Below, one piece after another: positions 21,603-27,044 of a stretch of 27,044 nt of DNA. The notes under the pieces were generated by a model. It ran no database searches, had not been told where the DNA came from, and worked only from the letters and a program-made list of their open reading frames with translations. How positions within the stretch are numbered: position 1 is the stretch's first letter; each line of letters starts with the position of its first letter. Where the stretch lies: positions 1 to 27,044 of the forward strand of contig JAMCRC010000008.1 of the NCBI GenBank assembly GCA_023380415.1, read 5' to 3'. Both the position numbers and the translations under genes were made by a program. Origin of the DNA: Patescibacteria group bacterium. Lineage in GTDB: Bacteria; Patescibacteriota; Minisyncoccia; UBA6257; GWB1-50-10.

Positions 21603-21718
21603 GACACTTCCTTCTCGCCCGAAAACACACTATCAAATCTCCCACCGAGGGATTTGCGCTCGCTCTCGGCCTCGCTCTTCCGCCCGACGAGCGGGATGCA
21701 CAGCGCGACGAATGCTAG

Positions 21719-21745
21719 TTAGCGCTCAATGTGTGAGCTTGCTAA
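21719..21745 (+). promoter_or_regulatory. CIRCE-like operator (HrcA site) of clpB
   Basis: TTAGCGCTC-N9-GCTTGCTAA: the exact CIRCE architecture (TTAGCACTC-N9-GAGTGCTAA) with 15 of 18 arm positions matching. The right arm covers the -35 box of the clpB promoter, where a repressor would block polymerase. HrcA itself is not in the window. Confidence 0.72.
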
Positions 21746-21767
21746 TAGTCCCCAAGCCGCCTATAAT
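21739..21767 (+). promoter_or_regulatory. Sigma-70 promoter of clpB
   Basis: TTGCTA (21739-21744), 17-base spacer, TATAAT (21762-21767). A second TATAAT lies at 21772-21777, 10 bases before the ATG at 21788. Leader length would be only about 4-14 bases. Confidence 0.75.
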
Positions 21768-21787
21768 TTTCTATAATTAATAAAGGA

Positions 21788-24427
21788 ATGCCCAACTTTC
21801 AACGTTTCACCATCAAGGCCCAAGAAGCGCTCCAAGGCGCCCAGGAACTCGTGGCCCGCTACGGAAGCGGCGAGCTCAAGGCCCCGCATCTTCTGCTTTC
21901 GCTTTTGGACGACGAGCAAACGCTCGTGCGACCCATTCTCACCCGTTCCGGCGTGAGCTTGCCCGAGCTCGAGAAGGAGGCGACTTTGATGCTCGAACGC
22001 GCGCCGAAGATCGTCACGGGCGGCGGAGCGGTCGGCCAGCTCTACCTCTCCCAGGAGTTGATGCGCATCTTGGATAAGGCGGGCGAGATCGCCTTGAAAT
22101 CAAAGGACGAGTACGTTTCCTGCGAGCATCTTCTTATCGCCATAATGGACGTGCCTTCGGCCGCCCAGGAGCTTTTGCTTCGCTTCGGCGCCAGGCGCGA
22201 TGCCGTTTCCAAGGCGTTGAACCAGCTTAAGGGCGAGACCCACGTCACCGACGAGACCCCGGAAAGCAAATTCCAGGTCCTCGAGAAATACGCGGTGAAC
22301 ATTACGGAAAAGGCGCGCGACGGCAAGCTCGATCCGGTCATCGGCCGCGAGGAGGAACTGCGGCGCCTGATGCAGATCCTTTCCCGCCGCACGAAGAACA
22401 ATCCGGTCCTCATCGGCGAACCGGGCGTCGGAAAGACCGCGATCGTCGAGGGCCTCGCCCAGCGCATCATCGCGGGCGACGTGCCGGAGTCGTTGAAGAA
22501 CAAGGAGGTCATCATGATGGATATCGGGTCCCTCATCGCCGGGACCAAGTTCCGCGGCGAGTTCGAAGACCGCTTCAAGGCCTTTTTGAAAGAAGTCCAG
22601 CGCAGCGAGGGGAGGATCATCCTCTTCATCGACGAGATCCACATGATCGTCGGCGCGGGCACGGCCGAGGGATCGCTCGACGCGTCGAACCTTTTGAAGC
22701 CGCCTTTGGCCCGCGGCGAGCTCCACGCCATCGGCGCGACGACGCTCAAGGAGTATCAGCGCTATATCGAAAAAGATGCGGCCCTCGAACGCCGTTTCCA
22801 GCCGGTCTTCGTCGACGAGCCGTCGGTGGACGACTCCGTCGCGATCTTGCGCGGCCTCAAGGAGAAGTACGAGATGCACCACGGCTTGAAGATCACGGAC
22901 GATGCCCTGCAGGCGGCCGTGAACCTCAGCGCGCGCTACATTACCGACCGCTTTTTGCCGGACAAGGCCGTTGACCTGATCGACGAAGCGGCCGCCGCGC
23001 GGCGTTTGGAATCCGACAGCGTTCCGGCGGACATCGAACGGGTGCGCCGGGACGTGACCCGCCTCGAGGTGGAGCGTTCTGCCCTCATAAAGGAAAAAAG
23101 CCGGGCAAAATCGAAACAGGAGCGCCTGAAGGGAGTGGAGGCGAATTTGAAAAAACTGAAGGCGGAGGATAACCGCCTCACGAAGCAATGGACGGCCGAA
23201 AAGAGCGGCATCCACGATCTGCACGGTCTCCGGCGCACCGTCGAGGACCTGAAGCGCGAGGCCGAGACCGCCGAACACGAGGGGGATTTCGACCGGGTGG
23301 CCGCCATTCGTTACGGCGAACTACCGAAAGCGGAAAAGAAGTACGCCGAAGCGGAAGCGGCCGGCAAGGGCGGCGTGAAGGAAAAGCGTTTCATTAAGGA
23401 AGTGGTCGACGAAGAGGATATCGCCGCCGTGGTCTCGCGCTGGACGGGCATCCCCGTGTCGCGCATGCTCGAGTCCGAAATGCAGAAGCTTGCCCGCATC
23501 GAAGACGTTCTCGATGGACGGGTGATCGGCCAAAAGGAGGCCATCGAGGCGGTCGCGCGTTCTTTGCGTCGCAGCCGGGCCGGCCTCGCCGACGCCGATC
23601 GGCCGGCCGGTTCGTTCATGTTCCTCGGGCCGACGGGCGTGGGAAAGACCGAGCTGGCGCGGGCGCTGGCCGATTTCATGTTCAACGACGAGAAGGCCCT
23701 GGTCAGGATCGATATGTCCGAATATATGGAACGGCACGCCGTTTCGCGGCTGATCGGTTCCCCGCCGGGTTACGTGGGTTATGAAGAGGGCGGCCAGCTC
23801 ACCGACGTCGTGCGCCACCGGCCCTACAGCTTGGTTCTCTTCGACGAGATCGAAAAGGCCCATCCCGAGGTCTTCAACCTGCTTTTGCAGATACTCGATA
23901 ACGGCCGCCTCACGGACGCGAAAGGCAAGACCGTCAATTTCAAGAATACCGTCATTATCTTGACGTCGAACGTCGGGAGCGAGTATTTCCGCGAGATGTC
24001 CGGTTTGGGCTTCAAGTTCGGCGAGAACGGACGCGAGCTCGAAGAAAAAGAGGAAAATTTCCGCGGCAAGGTGATGGAATCCCTCCGCGAGACCTTCAAA
24101 CCGGAGTTCTTGAACCGCTTGGACGAGATAGTCGTTTTCAACGCTCTTACGCCCAAGGATATCGCTTCTATCGTCGACATTCAGATTGACGAGGTCAAGG
24201 AACGCTTGGCGGCGAGAGGAATAACCCTTAACATTAGGCCGGAGGTCAAAAAGTACCTGGTCAGTAACGGTTTCGATCCGAATTATGGCGCCCGACCCAT
24301 AAAGCGTCTCATTCAGAAAGTTATCGTCGATGCCCTGGCGGAAAAAATAGTGAGCGGCCTCCTTAAAGATGGTGAGAAAGCTAATATCGTCATTAACCGC
24401 GAAAACCGGGTGGAGGTTACTCGTTAA
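21788..24427 (+). CDS. clpB: Clp/Hsp100 AAA+ chaperone, ClpB-type, with an LGF-like loop
   Basis: Hexameric disaggregase that threads proteins using two ATPase rings. 879 residues, near ClpB's usual 860. N domain about 1-145; AAA1 with Walker A GEPGVGKT (210-217) and Walker B FIDEIH (280-285); a full-length coiled-coil M domain about 410-530 ([33 protein letters not shown]), the ClpB hallmark; AAA2 with GPTGVGKT (614-621) and LFDEIE (684-689). After TSNVG it has [12 protein letters not shown] (739-750), resembling the V/L-G-F loop by which ClpC and ClpA dock ClpP, absent in standard ClpB. So ClpC-like protease coupling cannot be excluded. Controlled by a CIRCE-like site. The next gene overlaps its end. 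Confidence 0.92.
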   Translation: MPNFQRFTIKAQEALQGAQELVARYGSGELKAPHLLLSLLDDEQTLVRPILTRSGVSLPELEKEATLMLERAPKIVTGGGAVGQLYLSQELMRILDKAGEIALKSKDEYVSCEHLLIAIMDVPSAAQELLLRFGARRDAVSKALNQLKGETHVTDETPESKFQVLEKYAVNITEKARDGKLDPVIGREEELRRLMQILSRRTKNNPVLIGEPGVGKTAIVEGLAQRIIAGDVPESLKNKEVIMMDIGSLIAGTKFRGEFEDRFKAFLKEVQRSEGRIILFIDEIHMIVGAGTAEGSLDASNLLKPPLARGELHAIGATTLKEYQRYIEKDAALERRFQPVFVDEPSVDDSVAILRGLKEKYEMHHGLKITDDALQAAVNLSARYITDRFLPDKAVDLIDEAAAARRLESDSVPADIERVRRDVTRLEVERSALIKEKSRAKSKQERLKGVEANLKKLKAEDNRLTKQWTAEKSGIHDLHGLRRTVEDLKREAETAEHEGDFDRVAAIRYGELPKAEKKYAEAEAAGKGGVKEKRFIKEVVDEEDIAAVVSRWTGIPVSRMLESEMQKLARIEDVLDGRVIGQKEAIEAVARSLRRSRAGLADADRPAGSFMFLGPTGVGKTELARALADFMFNDEKALVRIDMSEYMERHAVSRLIGSPPGYVGYEEGGQLTDVVRHRPYSLVLFDEIEKAHPEVFNLLLQILDNGRLTDAKGKTVNFKNTVIILTSNVGSEYFREMSGLGFKFGENGRELEEKEENFRGKVMESLRETFKPEFLNRLDEIVVFNALTPKDIASIVDIQIDEVKERLAARGITLNIRPEVKKYLVSNGFDPNYGARPIKRLIQKVIVDALAEKIVSGLLKDGEKANIVINRENRVEVTR

Positions 24428-25130
24428 GACCGCCGTCGGCTTCCTTGCCCTGCTTCTGGCCGGGCTTTTGGAATTTAACTTCTGGGGCATTCTGGTCTTT
24501 CTTGCTGTTTCGGCCTGGATCTATTTCACGGAAACCACCCTGCGGACCGCCCGGCGAAGCTATTTCACCCTTCTCGCCCTTTGGGCTTGGGGGGCGGGGG
24601 CCGCGACCTTCGGAATCGCTTTTTATTTGGTGGCGGTCGTCTATGCCGTTCTTTTGTATTCCTGGCTGGGTGATGTGCGGCTTTTATGGGCGGATCGGGC
24701 CGTCGTTGCCGGAGTGGGCGAGGCCGGGCTCTTTGCCGCTCTTGCGGCGACGACCTTTTACCTTTTCCCCGGTCCGACGACCGCTTCTTTTTGGGGAGAC
24801 CTCGGCTTTTTGGTCGCCAATTTCGCCTTTTCGGCCGTTCTGGTCCGCGAAGTGTTCCGGTTCGAAACGGGGCATTTTCCCCGGCGCGAGCGCTTGGCCG
24901 CTTGGGCCGGCGGCCTTATCCTCGCCGAAATGGCCGCCATCCTTGTTTTTCTGCCTTTGGGGTATTTGAACGCCGCGGCGGTTCTAACCCTGATCTTTAT
25001 CGTCCTCCGGGACATCCTTTTGGCCCATTTCCGGGGCCACCTGAAAATTGGCTTGGTATTCCGGGAAATAACCATTTTGGTGGTCTTTTTGGTGCTGATT
25101 TTCTCCATCGTTCCCTGGGTCTTGCAGTAG
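24369..25130 (+). CDS. Multi-pass membrane protein of unknown function
   Basis: 253 residues with about seven to eight hydrophobic segments (for example [25 protein letters not shown] and [26 protein letters not shown]) and almost no charged loops apart from RTARRS and [10 protein letters not shown] do not recognise the family and see no catalytic or transport motif. The frame overlaps the clpB end by 59 bases if it starts at ATG 24369; a GTG follows at once and later starts cannot be ruled out. The overlap suggests co-transcription with clpB, hence possibly heat-shock linked. Confidence 0.72.
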   Translation: MVRKLISSLTAKTGWRLLVKTAVGFLALLLAGLLEFNFWGILVFLAVSAWIYFTETTLRTARRSYFTLLALWAWGAGAATFGIAFYLVAVVYAVLLYSWLGDVRLLWADRAVVAGVGEAGLFAALAATTFYLFPGPTTASFWGDLGFLVANFAFSAVLVREVFRFETGHFPRRERLAAWAGGLILAEMAAILVFLPLGYLNAAAVLTLIFIVLRDILLAHFRGHLKIGLVFREITILVVFLVLIFSIVPWVLQ

Positions 25131-25215
25131 GCGGTCACGAATGGACTATCCGGCGCCGATAAGCGTAGTAACACCTAAAATGCCCGTTCGTTATAGTAAT
25201 TGAAGCCAAAAGGAC

Positions 25216-25252
25216 TTGATTTTACCTGAGGTTTCATGTATTTTGGTATAAA
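25216..25252 (+). promoter_or_regulatory. Promoter of the surface-protein leader
   Basis: TTGATT (25216-25221), 17-base spacer, TATTTT (25239-25244); a second AT box TATAAA lies at 25247-25252. Transcription is expected at about 25251-25260, where the folded leader begins. Confidence 0.6.
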
Positions 25253-25259
25253 AGCTTAA

Positions 25260-25582
25260 GTTAGCTTGGAAGTGAGGCCAGCTAACGGATACAGGAGCGC
25301 TTCGATTGAATTGAGCGCTTCCTATCTCCTTAATCCGGCCGCCTCATGGCGGCCTTGGATTTGCTCGAAGGGGGTAGGGGGTGGCCAATTCAACCGAAGC
25401 TTTCTTGCCGTTACAACAGCGCCTTGCCTTCAAGCAAGGCGCTGTTCGTTGAGATACTAATAGGTCGGCTCCGCAGTCCTCCGCCGCTTATCCTCACTTG
25501 AGCGGGGGTCGAAAAGGCGCGCGAGCAATGGCCTCCCTGAAATCCCCAAAGGTCGACGGCTTAAGCGAAAGCTTGAGTCGAC
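25260..25582 (+). ncRNA. Strongly structured leader RNA (or separate ncRNA) before the surface-protein gene
   Basis: This covers most of the gene-free stretch 25131-25686. Perfect or near-perfect stems: GTTAGCT/AGCTAAC (25260-25286); a long-range pairing of 25299-25313 with 25386-25400, 14 of 15 bp; GGCCGCC-TCAT-GGCGGCC inside it; AACAGCGCCTTGC/GCAAGGCGCTGTT (25415-25446, 13 bp perfect); and a GAAA-capped stem (25552-25582). At 25447-25467 CGTTGAG and GATACTAATAGGTCG resemble the 3' end of 23S rRNA. I found no RNase P, tmRNA or 6S signature. From about 25590 to 25640 it is A-rich and unstructured, with AAGGA at 25636-25640. It may stabilise or regulate a highly expressed mRNA. Confidence 0.6.
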
Positions 25583-25686
25583 AAGTCGAAATAAAAAAAC
25601 AGTCAAAAACGAAACGGACCAAAACGAACTCAAATAAGGACGAGCAACTTATTGATGTTTTTATGGTTCGTATAAATCAATCAGAA

Positions 25687-27044
25687 ATGAGTAATTTCAG
25701 TCGAAAGGCTGTTGCAGTAGGTTTGGCTCTCACCACGGCCGCTTGGCTCGCGGGTGCAGTGCTTCCGGCCTCTGCGCAGACCTCGGCCGCGACGATCGCG
25801 ACCTTGATGGCCCAAATTCAGGCCCTCCAGGCGCAACTCACGGCTTTACAGGGCGGCAGCACGGGCTCATCCGTCACCGCGTCTTACAACTATACCCGCG
25901 ACCTCACCGTGGGCAGCCAAGGCGCTGACGTGACCGCGTTGCAGCAAATGTTGGTCGCGCAGGGCGACCTCTCCATGCCTGCGGGCGTGGCGTACGGCTA
26001 CTTTGGTGGTCTCACCAAGGCGGCTTTAGCCAAGTATCAGGCGGCGAACGGCATCAAGCCGGCCTCCGGATTCTTTGGCCCGATCACTCGCGCTTACGTG
26101 GCGGCTCACACGAGCTCCACTGGTACGGGTACGGGGACGACAGGGACGGGGACGGTTGTTCCGACGGGCTCCGGCCTGGCGGTCAGCCTCGCCTCGACCA
26201 ACCCGGTTGGTACTAACATAGCGACCGGAGCGGTCAATCAGAAGATGCTTTCGCTCAACTTCACCGCCGGCTCTCAGGCCGTCACGGTGACGAGCTTGCA
26301 GCTCGTTCGGGGCGGACTTTCTCAGGATAGCGATCTTTTGAACGTCTACCTCTATCAGGGCGGCCAGCGCCTCGCGACGAACATGGGCATCAGCAATGGT
26401 GTCGTGAACTTCAACCAGGCGAGCGGACTCTTCACGGTTCCGGCCGGTCAGACGGTCACGATCGACGTGACGGCTGACATCGCGAACGCTTCGAACACGG
26501 GCCACATCATCACGCTCTCGTTGGCTTCGGCCACGTCCGTGACGGCTTCGGCCCAGGTCTCGGGCTCCTTCCCGATCACTGGCAACGCGATGACCATCGC
26601 GAACGTAACTTTGGCTTCGCTTAACTTCACGAACTCTTCGGTCGGCACTTCGTCGGCCTCAGCCGTGAACGTTAACGCCGGCCAGACGCACAACGTCGTT
26701 GGTACCTTCACGCTCCAGGCGGGCAGCGATCCGGTCAAGATCTCGAGCATTCGCTTCACGGAAGCGGGTAGCATCCCGACGCAGTACCTCCAGAACATTC
26801 AGCTCTGGAACGGCTCCACGCAGGTTGGCGGCACTCTTCAGACGATGAACGGCAATATTGCCTACTTCGATCTCTCGAGCGCTCCGTTGATGCTTGCGGC
26901 GGGCCAGACGGCTGCCCTCACGCTCTATGCGGATGTGACGGCTGGCGTCGGCTACTACTTCCAGTTCACCATCCAGCAATCGTCTGACATCCAGGCGGTT
27001 GACACGATGTACAATGTGGGCATCGGTGCGACTGCCGTTACTTA
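25687..27044 (+). CDS. Secreted surface (S-layer-like) protein with peptidoglycan-binding domain, 3' end outside the window
   Basis: 452 codons without a stop to the window edge. Signal peptide about 1-30 (AVAVGLALTTAAWLAGAVLP, cleavage after ASA). A short coiled coil (MAQIQALQAQLTALQ, 41-55) is followed by a PG_binding_1 domain, about 70-141 (TRDLTVGSQGADVTALQQML, GYFGGLTKAALAKYQAANGI, GFFGPITRAYV). Then comes a Gly/Thr linker (143-163) and at least two related beta-sandwich repeats, about 185-290 and 315-430 (VPAGQTVTIDVTADI versus LAAGQTAALTLYADV). Preference for ACG, GCG, AAC and TCG codons suggests high expression. This fits the major surface protein of Parcubacteria. In-frame starts also exist at 25663 and 25528; the latter would add a 53-residue charged extension. 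Confidence 0.88.
   Translation, partial: MSNFSRKAVAVGLALTTAAWLAGAVLPASAQTSAATIATLMAQIQALQAQLTALQGGSTGSSVTASYNYTRDLTVGSQGADVTALQQMLVAQGDLSMPAGVAYGYFGGLTKAALAKYQAANGIKPASGFFGPITRAYVAAHTSSTGTGTGTTGTGTVVPTGSGLAVSLASTNPVGTNIATGAVNQKMLSLNFTAGSQAVTVTSLQLVRGGLSQDSDLLNVYLYQGGQRLATNMGISNGVVNFNQASGLFTVPAGQTVTIDVTADIANASNTGHIITLSLASATSVTASAQVSGSFPITGNAMTIANVTLASLNFTNSSVGTSSASAVNVNAGQTHNVVGTFTLQAGSDPVKISSIRFTEAGSIPTQYLQNIQLWNGSTQVGGTLQTMNGNIAYFDLSSAPLMLAAGQTAALTLYADVTAGVGYYFQFTIQQSSDIQAVDTMYNVGIGATAVT

Noticed and set aside
22100..23278. 392-residue minus-strand frame inside clpB
   Set aside because: Shadow of the AAA+ gene; no signal, motif or start context.
25266..25460. 64-codon frame in the surface-protein leader
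   Set aside because: Starts at TTG with no ribosome site, runs through perfect hairpins, and has no recognisable protein character; RNA structure explains the region better.
25131..25686. RNase P RNA, tmRNA, 6S or SRP RNA in the gene-free stretch
   Set aside because: I looked for the RNase P core (GAGGAAAGTC, ACAGAAA-type), the tmRNA tRNA-like ends and tag, and the SRP tetraloop domain on both strands, and found none.
1..27044. CRISPR array, transposase, integrase or toxin-antitoxin pair
   Set aside because: No regularly spaced direct repeats and no such protein motifs found in the frames read; the only repeats are the palindromic elements listed.
1..27044. Alternative genetic code (UGA as glycine)
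   Set aside because: TGA closes the ECF sigma, cysteine desulfurase and SIMPL genes at positions fitting their family ends, and I saw no in-frame TGA in the recognised proteins.

Overview
The window looks like a chromosomal piece of a Candidate Phyla Radiation (Patescibacteria) genome, most likely from the Parcubacteria side. This is inferred from gene content and style. There is a surface protein with a signal peptide and a peptidoglycan-binding domain typical of that group. Genes are very tightly packed with frequent stop/start overlaps. There is almost no Shine-Dalgarno signal, and many TATAAT-like boxes lie only 6-7 bases before ATG. None of the six tRNA genes encodes its CCA end. TGA is a genuine stop (ECF sigma, nifS and SIMPL genes), so this is not a UGA-recoding lineage such as Gracilibacteria or Absconditabacteria. 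DNA is GC-rich throughout, except for an AT-richer HNH gene near 14.0-14.4 kb.

Layout. 1-6.3 kb is all on the minus strand: trpS (cut by the window edge), rnj (RNase J), tRNA-Leu, a sugar-phosphate isomerase, a membrane-anchored family-5 solute-binding protein, secG, a small holin-like membrane protein and an unknown anchored helical protein. The last four probably form one operon from a good promoter at 6300-6328. 6.35-8.6 kb is plus strand: tRNA-Gly, then a three-gene ECF sigma / membrane protein / secreted protein operon with ATGA overlaps and a terminator. 8.66-10.6 kb (minus) holds the HU protein and RNase Y. 10.75-12.54 kb has gpmI, tRNA-Arg and tRNA-Pro. 12.55-14.4 kb (minus) is a zinc/manganese-type ABC permease plus ATPase and an HNH protein. 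14.5-17.0 kb carries tRNA-Phe, a pterin dehydratase, a DedA-like protein, a release-factor-like protein with GGE instead of GGQ, a flavin/NAD reductase and tRNA-His. 17.05-25.1 kb (plus) is cobalamin adenosyltransferase, MgtC, cysteine desulfurase, SIMPL protein, HtrA protease, ClpB and a membrane protein. 25.13-25.69 kb is gene-free and holds a promoter and a strongly folded leader for the surface-protein gene that runs off the right edge.

How parts fit. RNase J and RNase Y together suggest Gram-positive-style RNA decay. ClpB sits behind a CIRCE-like operator overlapping its -35 box, implying HrcA heat-shock control. HtrA, SIMPL, the sigma operon, secG and the surface protein together form an envelope/export theme.

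Most notable: the GGE release-factor-like protein; a triple-hairpin palindromic insertion read in frame inside the cysteine desulfurase; the CIRCE-like site; a structured surface-protein leader carrying what resembles a 23S rRNA 3' tail; a 46-base palindromic repeat fused to the 5' ends of two tRNA genes; and widespread apparent leaderless starts.
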